Origin: Taishania sp045629585
Lineage (GTDB): Bacteria; Bacteroidota; Bacteroidia; Flavobacteriales_D; Crocinitomicaceae
DNA length: 64,000 nt
Reading direction: 5' to 3'
Assembly: GCA_045629585.1 (NCBI GenBank)
Contig: JAZQRM010000083.1
Location: forward strand, 22,905-86,904
The notes beneath the pieces were generated by a model. The model searched no databases and was not told the DNA's origin. It worked only from the letters and a program-made list of their open reading frames with translations. Both the position numbers and the translations under genes were made by a program. Below, one piece after another: positions 35,815-44,655 of this stretch (its first letter is position 1; each line of letters opens with the position of its first letter).

Positions 35815-36348
35815 ATGCGTTGGTTTACATTTATACTCGGATTGATTTTATTTTCTTCATGTGGGACAAAAGTTCCATTTACGAATGGTATGGTGGAGGA
35901 ATATAACCTTTATTCTGAAAAACAGATGGCTAAAGTGCAATTTTACACCTCGCAAACGATAACCTTAAATCGTGTTAAAAAAGCTTCAAGTAGCAATCAC
36001 GCTTCAAATGGTGTCTTAGTGGAGAATAGTTCAAAATTTGAAGATCGAATCACTATTCAGGCTCAAACTCCAGGTGTGATTGAAAAGATCGGTGAAGAAG
36101 GCAATTTGTATGTGCGTTTTGAGCAAGGTAAAGGAAAGTTTTTGAGTTTTAAAATCCGACCAAATGCCCAAAATGGACGATACTATTTAGATGCGCAATT
36201 TACCATGAATAATGGTGGACAACTAAGCTATGGAGAAGAGACATATACAGTAACATCTCAAGCGGGACAAACGTATTTGATGGTAATTGTTAAAAAGATT
36301 CAGAACTCTATAAGTAAAGATCGTGTTGTTCGTGGAATGAAAATTTAA
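35815..36348 (+). CDS. lipoprotein of unknown function
   Basis: 177 residues from ATG 35815; a TTG at 35794 would add seven residues before the lipoprotein signal (MRWFTFILGLILFSSC). The mature part is beta-rich (ITIQAQTPGVIEKIGEEGNLYVRFEQGKGKFLSFKI in segments) with many Gln and Asn. I recognise no domain. It ends 24 nt before ppk1 and is probably cotranscribed with it. Confidence 0.7.
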   Translation: MRWFTFILGLILFSSCGTKVPFTNGMVEEYNLYSEKQMAKVQFYTSQTITLNRVKKASSSNHASNGVLVENSSKFEDRITIQAQTPGVIEKIGEEGNLYVRFEQGKGKFLSFKIRPNAQNGRYYLDAQFTMNNGGQLSYGEETYTVTSQAGQTYLMVIVKKIQNSISKDRVVRGMKI

Positions 36349-36372
36349 TGCTTAAAGGGTAATTAATTAGTA

Positions 36373-38442
36373 ATGGAACTAATCAATCGTGAAATAAGTT
36401 GGCTTTCTTTTAATGAAAGAGTTTTACAAGAGGCGCTTGACCCTCGTAATCCGCTCATTGAAAGAATGCGTTTTATGGGTATTTTTTCTAATAACCAAGA
36501 TGAGTTTTTTCGTGTTCGAGTAGCTAATCTTCGGAGATTGATTCAGTTAAAGGGCACTTCTGTTGCTGGATATAATGGTTCTCCTAAAGATCTATACACT
36601 GAAATAAGGTTAATTGTTTTAAGACAGCAACGGCAGTTTGAAATTGCCTATGATCATATACTTAGGGAATTAGCAAAGCATAATATTTTCCAAATACAAG
36701 AAACGGATTTAAATGAGAAAGAAACAAAGGAGTTAGTTTCGTTTTTCAATCTTAAACTAAAGCATGCCATTGTTCCAATCATGCTTAATTCCAAAACGCC
36801 TTTTCCTAGGTTAAAAGATTCGGGAATTTACTTGGCGATCAAAATGTCTAATCTTCGTTCCCAAAAGTATAGATATGCTTTGATTAAAATCCCGACCTCA
36901 AAATTCAATCGTTTTTATCAAATTATTGAAGGTGATAAGAAGAAGATAATTTTATTGGACGATATCATTAGACTCAATTTAGATGCTATTTTTTCTATTT
37001 TCACTTACCATAAAATTGAAGCTTTTACCTTTAAGTTTACGCGCGATGCGGAACTAAATTTAGATGATGATATTGCGACAACATTGAAAGAGAAGATTGA
37101 ACGCAGTATTATTCTTCGTAAAAGAGGTACGCCTGTTCGGTTTGTTTATGATAAGGATATGCCCTCTGATTTATTGGAGTATTTATTGAGTCAATTAAAC
37201 ATGGTTTTTGGGGTGAATACCATTGCTGGAGGACGCTATCATAACTTCAAAGATTTTATGAGTTTTCCGGATTTTGGCAAGACTAATTTTTTATTTGAAC
37301 CACTTCCGCCACTTAATCATCCAATACTTGAAGGTAAAAAGAGTTTGATTCGAACGATTTTGGAACAAGATGTTATGTTACATTATCCTTATCAACGCTT
37401 CGATTATGTAGTGGATTTGTTAAGGGAGGCAGCAATTGATCCAAAAGTGCGTTCCATTAAGATCAATGTATATCGGGTAACACGTGATTCACAAGTTTTG
37501 AATGCACTTATCAATGCAGTGAGTAATGGTAAAAAAGTTACCGTCTTTTTGGAACTGCAAGCGCGATTTGATGAAGAGAATAATTTGTACTGGTCCACAC
37601 GTTTAAAAGATTACGGTGCAACAGTTTTACATGGAGGAGAGGATGTTAAGGTACATTCAAAATTAATTCAAATTACTAGAGTTAGTGGGTTCAAAAAACA
37701 ACTGATAACTCATGTTGGAACGGGCAATTTTCATGAAAAGACAGCTCGGATTTATGGTGATTTAAGTTTGATAACGGCAGATCAAGCGATTGGTAAGGAA
37801 GTTGAAAAGGTGTTTACGATGCTGGAGAAAAATACTTTCAATTATCGATTTAATACCTTACTCGTTTCACCGATGAATACTAGGAAACGTATTCTTTTGA
37901 TGATTCAAGATGAAATAAAGAATGTTAAAAATGGAGGTAAAGGAGTTATTTGGATTAAACTCAATAATCTAACGGATGAAGAATTAATTGAAGCTTTATA
38001 TAAAGCAAGTAATGCAGGTGTAAGGGTAAAAATGATTATTCGAGGCATTTGTTGTTTGATTCCTGGAATACCTGGTCAAAGTGAGAACATTACTGTATTT
38101 TCAATTGTTGATCGTTTTTTGGAACATGCACGAGTTTTGAAATTTTACAATAATGGTGCTTCACTTTATTATATTGGAAGTGCTGATTGGATGGAACGTA
38201 ATTTAGATCATCGGGTAGAAGTTATGGTTCCCGTAAAAGATCCTTTAATGCAAAAAGATATAGATGTATTACTCGATTATCAGTTTAAAGGAAATGTGAA
38301 GACACGTATTATCGGTAAATCACAAAAAAATAAATATCGGAAAGTAGAGAAGCATTTGTTTCACACCCAGATCGAATTATATAATTATTATAAAAATCAA
38401 TGGGAGATTTCAAGGTCTTCTATTAATAACTCAGTGGGATGA
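36373..38442 (+). CDS. ppk1: polyphosphate kinase 1
   Basis: 689 residues, full length for PPK1. N-terminal INREISWLSFNERVLQEA, the ATP/phospho-His region QDVMLHYPYQRFDYVVDLLREAA (parts) and VKVHSKLIQI with the conserved catalytic His, and the second phospholipase D-like domain (GSADWMERNLDHRVE). It polymerises ATP gamma-phosphate into polyphosphate. Its last 46 nt overlap the small convergent gene at 38397. Confidence 0.96.
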   Translation: MELINREISWLSFNERVLQEALDPRNPLIERMRFMGIFSNNQDEFFRVRVANLRRLIQLKGTSVAGYNGSPKDLYTEIRLIVLRQQRQFEIAYDHILRELAKHNIFQIQETDLNEKETKELVSFFNLKLKHAIVPIMLNSKTPFPRLKDSGIYLAIKMSNLRSQKYRYALIKIPTSKFNRFYQIIEGDKKKIILLDDIIRLNLDAIFSIFTYHKIEAFTFKFTRDAELNLDDDIATTLKEKIERSIILRKRGTPVRFVYDKDMPSDLLEYLLSQLNMVFGVNTIAGGRYHNFKDFMSFPDFGKTNFLFEPLPPLNHPILEGKKSLIRTILEQDVMLHYPYQRFDYVVDLLREAAIDPKVRSIKINVYRVTRDSQVLNALINAVSNGKKVTVFLELQARFDEENNLYWSTRLKDYGATVLHGGEDVKVHSKLIQITRVSGFKKQLITHVGTGNFHEKTARIYGDLSLITADQAIGKEVEKVFTMLEKNTFNYRFNTLLVSPMNTRKRILLMIQDEIKNVKNGGKGVIWIKLNNLTDEELIEALYKASNAGVRVKMIIRGICCLIPGIPGQSENITVFSIVDRFLEHARVLKFYNNGASLYYIGSADWMERNLDHRVEVMVPVKDPLMQKDIDVLLDYQFKGNVKTRIIGKSQKNKYRKVEKHLFHTQIELYNYYKNQWEISRSSINNSVG

Positions 38443-38606
38443 TCAATAGGGTTGTTTTTTTTAATAGGCTGTTTTAAAGCATAAATCAAATATCCGATTA
38501 AAATAATTAATCCAGCAAGGTAGATTACAAAGCGCAATGTGGTTGCACTTGATGCCTTTTCAGGTAAATACCCGCGTACATTTATTCTTTTTGGTTTATC
38601 CCTCAT
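38397..38606 (-). CDS. putative small membrane protein overlapping the ppk1 3' end
   Basis: 69 residues with a basic N-terminus (MRDKPKRINVRGYLPEK), one clear membrane span (LRFVIYLAGLIILIGYLIYAL) and an acidic tail. It is antisense to the last 46 nt of ppk1 and fills an otherwise gene-free gap before galE. Basic-hydrophobic-acidic organisation makes a real protein plausible. TTACTTTG on the minus strand (38622-38615) may be its -7 box. Confidence 0.5.
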   Translation of the reverse strand: MRDKPKRINVRGYLPEKASSATTLRFVIYLAGLIILIGYLIYALKQPIKKNNPIDHPTELLIEDLEISH

Positions 38607-38650
38607 ATCTTTTACAAAGTAAAGCGAAATAAATATACCTTTATACTACT

Positions 38651-39682
38651 ATGGTAAAAAAACAAGCTGTTCTGGTTACAGGAGGTGCAGGATACATCGG
38701 TTCACATACTGTTGTTGAATTACTAAATGCAGGTTACGAACCAATTATTGTTGATGATTTTAGGAATAGTGACACTAAGATCATAGAGCGACTTTTCCAT
38801 TTGACAGGTGAAACGATTAAGTATTATTCAATTGATGTTTGCGATTATGATGCACTTTGTAGGGTTGCAAAAGAAAATGTCATTACAGGAATAATACATT
38901 TTGCAGCTTACAAAGCAGTAGGTGAATCGGTACAATTGCCGTTGAAGTATTATATGAATAATGTACAAGGGGTTGGCAATATTCTGCAATTGATGTTAGA
39001 CCATCAGATTCAAAATTTAATTTTCTCTTCTTCATGTACCGTTTACGGAATTCCGCAAAATAGTTCGCAAGTGACAGAGGAGGATTTAGCAACTACAGCA
39101 AATTCACCATACGGGACAACTAAGGTGATTGGTGAGCATATGTTAAAAGATGTAGCAAATGCAAATCCAGATTTAAGAATTCTTTCTTTAAGATATTTCA
39201 ATCCTATAGGTGCTCATCCGTCAGCTTTAATTGGTGAGTTACCAATTGGTCGACCAAATAACTTAGTTCCTTTTATTACGCAAACTGCGATTGGCAAGCA
39301 AAAGTCATTGACCGTATATGGTAATGAATACCCAACTCCAGATGGAACATGTGTAAGAGATTATATCCATGTTGTTGATTTAGCTATTGCGCATGTGATG
39401 GGATTGAAGCATTTAATCGATAAACAAAGTATTCCTTTAGACTTTATTAACGTTGGAACAGGTAAAGGATTATCGGTTTTGGAAATGATTCGTACCTTTG
39501 AAGAAGTTTCTCAAACGATTTTAAAATTTGAATTCGGAGCAAAGAGAAAAGGTGATGTAGCTGCAATTTATGCAAATACGGATAAGATTGACAAAGTGTT
39601 GGGGTGGAAACCAAAGTTTACACCAGCAGAAGCCATCTTACATGCTTGGAATTGGGAAAAAGCTTTAAAAAATGAAGAATAA
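38651..39682 (+). CDS. galE: UDP-glucose 4-epimerase
   Basis: 343 residues. NAD-binding GGAGYIGSH at residues 9-17, SSSCTVYG, and the catalytic YGTTK (Y-x3-K) are present, as is the FNPIGAHPSALIGE sugar-nucleotide loop. It interconverts UDP-glucose and UDP-galactose for surface glycans. Overlaps the next gene by 11 nt. Confidence 0.95.
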   Translation: MVKKQAVLVTGGAGYIGSHTVVELLNAGYEPIIVDDFRNSDTKIIERLFHLTGETIKYYSIDVCDYDALCRVAKENVITGIIHFAAYKAVGESVQLPLKYYMNNVQGVGNILQLMLDHQIQNLIFSSSCTVYGIPQNSSQVTEEDLATTANSPYGTTKVIGEHMLKDVANANPDLRILSLRYFNPIGAHPSALIGELPIGRPNNLVPFITQTAIGKQKSLTVYGNEYPTPDGTCVRDYIHVVDLAIAHVMGLKHLIDKQSIPLDFINVGTGKGLSVLEMIRTFEEVSQTILKFEFGAKRKGDVAAIYANTDKIDKVLGWKPKFTPAEAILHAWNWEKALKNEE

Positions 39683-40418
39683 CATAGTACTTATTTTTCT
39701 TGTATCAATTATTTCTGTTGCCTTCGGTCAAGAGAAGGTGGGGGATGGCCAATTAAAATCTCGTTTTAGACCTGGAATCATGTGGAATTTCACAGGATTT
39801 AAACCAGCGAAGGCTGAAAAAGGATTTAAGTATGACCGTCTGCTTTTTGACATCACCTATAATGATTGGGTTGGAGATCGCGGGCCATTTAAATTAAAAG
39901 GTCCATCTATGGGGATGAATGTTTCATTTATGTTTGATTTCCCTTTAGATAAAAATGGAACCGTTTCTTTTGCTGTTGGTCCACAATATGGTTTTTATAA
40001 TACCAGACACGATTTAGCTTATCAGTTTAATTTTGAAGAAGATTATACAACTTTTGATATTCAACAAAATGCAGGTGATATGGGGATGATTAAAGCAGTT
40101 GGTAATTATCTACAAGTTCCAATTGAGTTTAGATTTAGAACAAAAGGTTGGCAGCATTTCAAATTTCATATTGGTGGTCGAATAGGTTATTTATTTGCAT
40201 TTAATGAAAAATCTAAATGGCAGGAAAATGACGTTAGTTATGTTCGCAAGGATTATTCGACACCTGACATTAGTCGTTTATTGTATTCCGCACACATACG
40301 TTTTGGAATTAGAAATTGGGCCATTTACGCTTCGTACAATTTCAATCCGATGTTTAAAAACGAACAAAGCACCAAGTTAAATCAATTCCAACTTGGTTTG
40401 ACAATTTCTCTTTATTAG
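39672..40418 (+). CDS. outer-membrane beta-barrel protein (PorT-like)
   Basis: 248 residues. Signal peptide (MKNNIVLIFLVSIISVAFGQ) then alternating amphipathic strands typical of the Bacteroidota OMP_b-brl domain (GPSMGMNVSFMFDFPL, YLQVPIEFRFRT, FKFHIGGRIGYLF), ending in the aromatic strand FQLGLTISLY. Pore or assembly role unknown. Translationally coupled to galE. Confidence 0.8.
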   Translation: MKNNIVLIFLVSIISVAFGQEKVGDGQLKSRFRPGIMWNFTGFKPAKAEKGFKYDRLLFDITYNDWVGDRGPFKLKGPSMGMNVSFMFDFPLDKNGTVSFAVGPQYGFYNTRHDLAYQFNFEEDYTTFDIQQNAGDMGMIKAVGNYLQVPIEFRFRTKGWQHFKFHIGGRIGYLFAFNEKSKWQENDVSYVRKDYSTPDISRLLYSAHIRFGIRNWAIYASYNFNPMFKNEQSTKLNQFQLGLTISLY

Positions 40419-40419
40419 T

Positions 40420-41199
40420 ATGATAATTGATACACATACACATCTGTATTCAGACCAATTTGATACGGATCGTGATGATATGATTAAAAGAGCGCTAGAT
40501 AATGGCGTAACAAAGATGTTATTGCCAAATATTGATGTTGCATCTTTGAACGGAATGCTTGATTTGGTTGCAAAATATCCAGAAAATTGTTTCCCTATGT
40601 TTGGACTTCATCCTGGTAATGTCGGAGCAGATTGGCATGAACAATTGGCAAGTATTCACGAAGCATTTTTAAAAAATCAACACAATACCGTTGCAATTGG
40701 CGAAATAGGAATGGATTTGTATTGGGATAAAACATTTATCCTAGAGCAGAAAGAAGCTTTTCGTCAGCAAATTGAATGGGCTAAAAAATATGAACTACCA
40801 ATAGTCATTCATGCACGTGAAGCTTGGGACGAGATTTTCGAAATTCTTGATGAAGTAAATGATGGCCGATTAACAGGCGTTTTTCATTGTTTTACCGGGA
40901 CCATAGAACAAGCTCAAAAAGTCATTAATTATGGAGGTTTTAAATTTGGAATCGGAGGTGTTTTAACATATAAAAAATCCGAATTACCCGAAGTTATTGC
41001 TCAAATTCCATTGGAATACATTATGGTCGAAACAGATTCACCTTATCTACCGCCAACTCCTTTTCGAGGTAAACGTAATGAAAGTAGTTATGTAGTGCAT
41101 GTTTTGGAAAAAATGGTAGATGTTTATGGATTAACATTTGAGGAGTTAAGTGAAATAACTTCCAAAAATGCAGTTTCTCTTTTTTCGAAAATAAAATAA
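40420..41199 (+). CDS. tatD: TatD family metal-dependent hydrolase
   Basis: 259 residues. Metal ligands: DTHTHLYS, GEIGMDLYW, the His of VIHAREAWDE, FHCFTG and ETDSPYLPP. TatD proteins are 3'-5' DNA/RNA exonucleases. It follows the barrel gene by one base and precedes the asparaginase by 7 nt, so the run galE-barrel-tatD-asparaginase looks like one operon. Confidence 0.93.
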   Translation: MIIDTHTHLYSDQFDTDRDDMIKRALDNGVTKMLLPNIDVASLNGMLDLVAKYPENCFPMFGLHPGNVGADWHEQLASIHEAFLKNQHNTVAIGEIGMDLYWDKTFILEQKEAFRQQIEWAKKYELPIVIHAREAWDEIFEILDEVNDGRLTGVFHCFTGTIEQAQKVINYGGFKFGIGGVLTYKKSELPEVIAQIPLEYIMVETDSPYLPPTPFRGKRNESSYVVHVLEKMVDVYGLTFEELSEITSKNAVSLFSKIK

Positions 41200-41206
41200 C
41201 CCCATT

Positions 41207-42232
41207 ATGAGCCAACCCCATGTACTTGTAATTTATACCGGTGGAACTATTGGAATGGTGCACGATCATTTGACCGGTGAGTTGAAAGCCTTTGACTTCA
41301 ACCATATTTATACACACGTTCCAGAATTGCAACGGTTGAATGTGAAATTGGAGAGTATTTCATTAGAAAAACCCATTGATTCGTCAGAGATTGAACCCGA
41401 TCAATGGCTATTTATCGCTGGTTTGGTAAAAGAAAATTACGAAAATTACGACGGATTTGTGATTCTTCACGGTTCAGACACGATGGCTTATACCGCTTCG
41501 GCATTGAGTTTTATTCTTCAAGGATTAAGAAAGCCAGTTATATTAACAGGATCGCAATTACCCATAGGAACCATTCGTACTGATGGGAAAGAAAATCTGA
41601 TTACAGCGATTGAGATTGCAGGGTCAAAAGATGAAGTTGGCGAAGCACTTATTCAGGAAGTGGCCGTTTATTTTGAATATTCGTTGTATCGAGGAAATAG
41701 AAGTTCCAAAGTCTCCGCTAACCAATTTGAAGCTTTTAAATCACCTAATTACCCACGTTTGTCGGTTGCTGGTGTGAATATTGAATACGCAAAGGACTTA
41801 TTGTATAGAACGACTTTACCGGATTTAGTTGTAGCAGAAAGACTATCTGAGCGTGTGGCTTTACTAAAATTATTTCCAGGACTTTCTTTCGAACTTTATC
41901 AAGGACTTTTTAATAGAGAAAAAGTCGATGCAATTGTCATTGAAACTTATGGTTCTGGTAATGCGCCAAGCCATCCTATTTTACAAAAACTCGTTCAACA
42001 TTTTATTGAACAAGGTGGGATAGTTGTCAATGTGACGCAATGCAGTTCTGGGCAAGTCGTACAAGGCAAGTATGAAACAAGTGGATTTTTTCAGCGAATG
42101 GGTGTTTTATCAGGAGGCGATCTAACGACTGAAGCGGCTGTAACAAAATTAATGTATTGTTTAGGGTTGAACCTTTGTAAAGAAGAAACGATACAGTTGT
42201 TTCAGAAGAACATTGTTGGAGAAATTTCGTAA
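41207..42232 (+). CDS. ansA: type I L-asparaginase
   Basis: 341 residues, no signal peptide, so cytoplasmic. Catalytic threonines in YTGGTIGM (N-terminus) and in HGSDTMAYTASALSF, plus the Asp-Lys pair of TDGKENL, are present. It hydrolyses asparagine to aspartate and ammonia. The gene ends 49 nt before the tRNA-Ser gene. Confidence 0.92.
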   Translation: MSQPHVLVIYTGGTIGMVHDHLTGELKAFDFNHIYTHVPELQRLNVKLESISLEKPIDSSEIEPDQWLFIAGLVKENYENYDGFVILHGSDTMAYTASALSFILQGLRKPVILTGSQLPIGTIRTDGKENLITAIEIAGSKDEVGEALIQEVAVYFEYSLYRGNRSSKVSANQFEAFKSPNYPRLSVAGVNIEYAKDLLYRTTLPDLVVAERLSERVALLKLFPGLSFELYQGLFNREKVDAIVIETYGSGNAPSHPILQKLVQHFIEQGGIVVNVTQCSSGQVVQGKYETSGFFQRMGVLSGGDLTTEAAVTKLMYCLGLNLCKEETIQLFQKNIVGEIS

Positions 42233-42247
42233 TTCCGAATATTTGAT

Positions 42248-42255
42248 TACTTTTG
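42248..42255 (+). promoter_or_regulatory. -7 box of the tRNA-Ser gene
   Basis: TACTTTTG matches TAnnTTTG 26 nt ahead of the tRNA. No well-spaced TTG upstream was found. Confidence 0.4.
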
Positions 42256-42281
42256 TGCCCCAACTCAATGGAAAACATCTT

Positions 42282-42368
42282 GGAGAGGTGTCCGAGTGGT
42301 TGAAGGAGCTACCCTGGAAAGGTAGTATATGGGTAACTGTATCGAGGGTTCGAATCCCTCTCTCTCCG
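42282..42368 (+). tRNA. tRNA-Ser(GGA)
   Basis: 87-nt class II tRNA: acceptor GGAGAGG (42282-42288) with TCTCTCC (42361-42367), anticodon stem CTACC/GGTAG with anticodon GGA at 42316-42318, a long variable arm (TATATGGGTAACTGTAT region) and T-arm GAGGG-TTCGAAT-CCCTC. CCA is not encoded. Its 3' end forms the left attachment site of the integrated element. Confidence 0.95.
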
Positions 42369-42374
42369 CAAATG
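42355..42374 (+). repeat. attL: left direct repeat of the integrated element
   Basis: TCCCTCTCTCTCCGCAAATG, spanning the tRNA T-stem, acceptor and six nt beyond. Identical to 47492-47511. Confidence 0.9.
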
Positions 42375-42417
42375 AAAAACGCAATCCGTTGTAAATCAAT
42401 AGATTGCGTTTTTTTAT
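42375..42417 (+). terminator. terminator now following tRNA-Ser, supplied by the element
   Basis: AAAAACGCAATC (42375-42386) pairs with GATTGCGTTTTT (42402-42413), followed by T-rich sequence. It begins right after the att core, on the element side. Confidence 0.8.
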
Positions 42418-42458
42418 TTTCTTTTTTGTACTGTGGTTGTATTGTGGAATCGTTTTAG

Positions 42459-43046
42459 CTACGATAATAGAGCCTTTTGAAATTCTACAGAGCTAATCTT
42501 TTCAGCTAATCTTAATTGTGATGCAATCCTTTCATAACGTCTAGTAGGTTTACCAGCATAATATTTTTTAAAGTGTTTGCTATAAAGTTCACTATACAAT
42601 TGTTCACTTTTGAATTGTGGAGTCATCAACCGAACTAAATCCCTATTCTTTTTACTAAAGGTTTGAAGCTGGTACATACAGTTTGTATGCGCTTCACGAT
42701 GCGCAAATTTACCATCTTTAAAGTAAAGCTTTCTACATCTTTTACCAGTATGGGGACAAATGAAAAGCCAAACAGAACCAGTATTCAGATTTGATTTAAT
42801 GGTTGTAAGACTGACTCTAATTGAATAACTCTTATTATTTACGGAATAGTTTAGCACCATACTGGGAGCTTCTGTAATGGTATCAATTGTAAAACTTATA
42901 CTACCAGTCTTTTCACCTCTTATACTCCAAGTTAAAACACCCGAACTTTTTTTCTTTCCTGTTAAATAGTTCCAGCGTTTCAAATCGCTTATGTTGATTT
43001 GTTTTAGCTCATCAAATAAGTAAGGTAGTGAATACGGTCTAGGCAT
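42459..43046 (-). CDS. element protein with Cys/His motif, unknown function
   Basis: 195 residues, basic (many Lys, Arg), no signal or span. WLFICPHTGKRCRKLYFKDGKF followed by HREAHTNCMYQLQT (gap of one Ala) resembles the short zinc-binding CPxCGxRxRxLY...C..C..L.YxSQ proteins found on many phages and mobile elements, though the cysteine pattern here is thinner. N-terminal SISDLKRW-like start. It is the last gene of the element. Likely nucleic-acid binding; function unknown. Confidence 0.6.
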   Translation of the reverse strand: MPRPYSLPYLFDELKQINISDLKRWNYLTGKKKSSGVLTWSIRGEKTGSISFTIDTITEAPSMVLNYSVNNKSYSIRVSLTTIKSNLNTGSVWLFICPHTGKRCRKLYFKDGKFAHREAHTNCMYQLQTFSKKNRDLVRLMTPQFKSEQLYSELYSKHFKKYYAGKPTRRYERIASQLRLAEKISSVEFQKALLS

Positions 43047-43100
43047 GGTTAAATCTTATTAGTGAAACCTAAATAATTAGAGAACATTCATTTTAATAAA

Positions 43101-43140
43101 GGGACTTTTTCACCACTTATTTAAAGAGTGAAATTGTCCC
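43101..43140. promoter_or_regulatory. imperfect hairpin next to rep, candidate replication origin or terminator
   Basis: GGGACTTTTTCAC (43101-43113) faces GTGAAATTGTCCC (43128-43140): 13-nt arms with only a central TT/TT mismatch and a 14-nt loop. It sits 5 nt past the rep stop. There is no T-run, which argues against a simple terminator. Confidence 0.45.
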
Positions 43141-43144
43141 CACA

Positions 43145-44020
43145 CTAAGACCAATTTACTAAGTTAATTTTTGATTCAATTAACTGGTAAAGTTTATTTT
43201 GAACTTGATTAGAATAAGTACTTACCATCTTGGAATACTTATCTTTCATTTTGTTCCGTTGGTTTTTATTCAAATCCAGCCAATAGTTCACGCATTGTGA
43301 TTGGTAATAGAATTCTAGTTGCTTTACTGCTTTTAATTCATTTTTATTGATTGTCCAATCGAATAAGAGAATGTCGTCCCACCTGTTAAGTAAAAGTTCA
43401 CCAAAAGCGATTAATTTACTTCTATTCGCTAAATCTGAAAGGGAGCTTATTTCTAAATCTTTAATGTACCTCATCTTTTTAACATGTATCTCAAAGCGCA
43501 TTATTTCATTAGGCAATTTATACTGTTTAGCTTTATCATAAACTTTGATTCTAAACTCATTGAATTCAGTTGTATAAAATTCACCTTTTGATACAGCACC
43601 CTTGCAAAATTGTTTATTTTGAAAAGCAATCAAATGTTTTAGTACAGTAGTAGATTTAAAATCTAAATTGATATTAACACCGTACTCAATTTGATGAATA
43701 CTAAAATCGCTAGCATCAAGATTTAACATGGAACAAAGATTTTCAATTGTCGTAATAATATCACTGTGATTAAAATCGTTACTGTTTTGCCCTTTATCAT
43801 TCCAATACTTATGCAAACTACCTTCAATGATTAAGTACTTACCTTTTATAGTAAATTTCATATTATGATAATTAGCAACCATAGTAGGATAAATTTCACT
43901 TGTAGTGCGGTTATAATCGCTACGAAAGTCAAGATTTCTATTGCTAAGTAAGGATTCAACACATACATTGCGATGAATGACCTTAATAAAATCGATTGGC
44001 ATCTCATTGCGATTAATCAA
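43145..44020 (-). CDS. replication initiation protein, phage/plasmid II/X family-like
   Basis: 291 residues, basic, soluble. The stretch from KYLIIEGSLHKYWND through DIITTIENLCSMLNL to SIHQIEYGVNINL follows the G2P/X pattern (SGN.xKF.xG, helix, then R/QxD/E...N), and FRIKVYDKAKQYKLPNEIMRFE matches the later K-x-YDK...RFE block of the same family. Such proteins nick DNA to start rolling-circle replication in filamentous phages and small plasmids. It overlaps the upstream gene by 8 nt. The family call is from motif memory; a catalytic tyrosine cannot be assigned with certainty. Confidence 0.7.
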   Translation of the reverse strand: MINRNEMPIDFIKVIHRNVCVESLLSNRNLDFRSDYNRTTSEIYPTMVANYHNMKFTIKGKYLIIEGSLHKYWNDKGQNSNDFNHSDIITTIENLCSMLNLDASDFSIHQIEYGVNINLDFKSTTVLKHLIAFQNKQFCKGAVSKGEFYTTEFNEFRIKVYDKAKQYKLPNEIMRFEIHVKKMRYIKDLEISSLSDLANRSKLIAFGELLLNRWDDILLFDWTINKNELKAVKQLEFYYQSQCVNYWLDLNKNQRNKMKDKYSKMVSTYSNQVQNKLYQLIESKINLVNWS

Positions 44021-44324
44021 AAAGTGAAAGTTGATAATTGCGAGGTGCTAAAGCTGGATTAGTTGTTAGGTATCCAGCATCGTAACCAGTATCTAAGCAT
44101 TTTGCTGTTTTAACTACCCAAAGTTTACCGCTTAGCTCTAAATCTCTTTTATATCGGCAAATGTTCTTTTGCGGTATTCCTGTGATGCCAGCAACCATTG
44201 AAGCTGTTGCAACATTGTCTTTTAGATAGTTGTATAAGATATCAGTTTCATTGTCAAAATGACTATCTTTACCTAAAGAATTAAACACTAATTCAGTTAG
44301 GCTATGTTGATTTGAACTACTCAT
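44013..44324 (-). CDS. small element protein, possible winged helix-turn-helix
   Basis: 103 residues. LYNYLKDNVATASMVAGITG followed by IPQKNICRYKRDLELSGKLWVV reads as a winged-helix DNA-binding unit (helix, helix, recognition helix, strand). The C-terminus is YQLSLFD. It lies 4 nt after the HTH gene and overlaps rep by 8 nt, so it may regulate rep or help load it. No name known to me. Confidence 0.6.
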   Translation of the reverse strand: MSSSNQHSLTELVFNSLGKDSHFDNETDILYNYLKDNVATASMVAGITGIPQKNICRYKRDLELSGKLWVVKTAKCLDTGYDAGYLTTNPALAPRNYQLSLFD

Positions 44325-44328
44325 AGCC

Positions 44329-44613
44329 TTATTTGTTTAATGGTTTTAGGGACTCAATTAACTCACTTCTTTTGTAGTAACGTCTGTTACCAATTCCGTA
44401 AGCTTTCACTTTTCCTTTGTTAGTCCAATGCCAAAGTGTTGATGAATCGATTTGTAAGAACGAGCAGGTTTGTTCCCTACTTAATAATTCATCTAAATGA
44501 TGTTTTGAATTTAAATGTTGTGTTAAATCATTTAATTGATTCTTTACACCTTCATTAATAAGCTCCAGTAATTGGTCTGGAGTGATTCCTTGAAAAATTA
44601 AACTTTGTGTCAT
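44329..44613 (-). CDS. helix-turn-helix (excisionase/MerR-like) protein
   Basis: 94 residues. The C-terminal half, LLSREQTCSFLQIDSSTLWHWTNKGKVKAYGIGNRRYYKRSEL (in pieces), is the HTH_17 excisionase-type fold: helix, turn, recognition helix, wing and a final helix. In Bacteroidota elements such genes control excision or the rep operon. The upstream region (44656-44703) has clustered ACCT/AGGT sites that it could bind. Confidence 0.82.
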   Translation of the reverse strand: MTQSLIFQGITPDQLLELINEGVKNQLNDLTQHLNSKHHLDELLSREQTCSFLQIDSSTLWHWTNKGKVKAYGIGNRRYYKRSELIESLKPLNK

Positions 44614-44655
44614 GTTGTATGAATTAATGTTGACACAAATTTTGAAGTAAGTTCA

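Noticed and set aside
42213..42458. Open frame of 81 codons across the tRNA-Ser gene
   Set aside because: It runs through the tRNA and its terminator; no coding signal outside the structural RNA.
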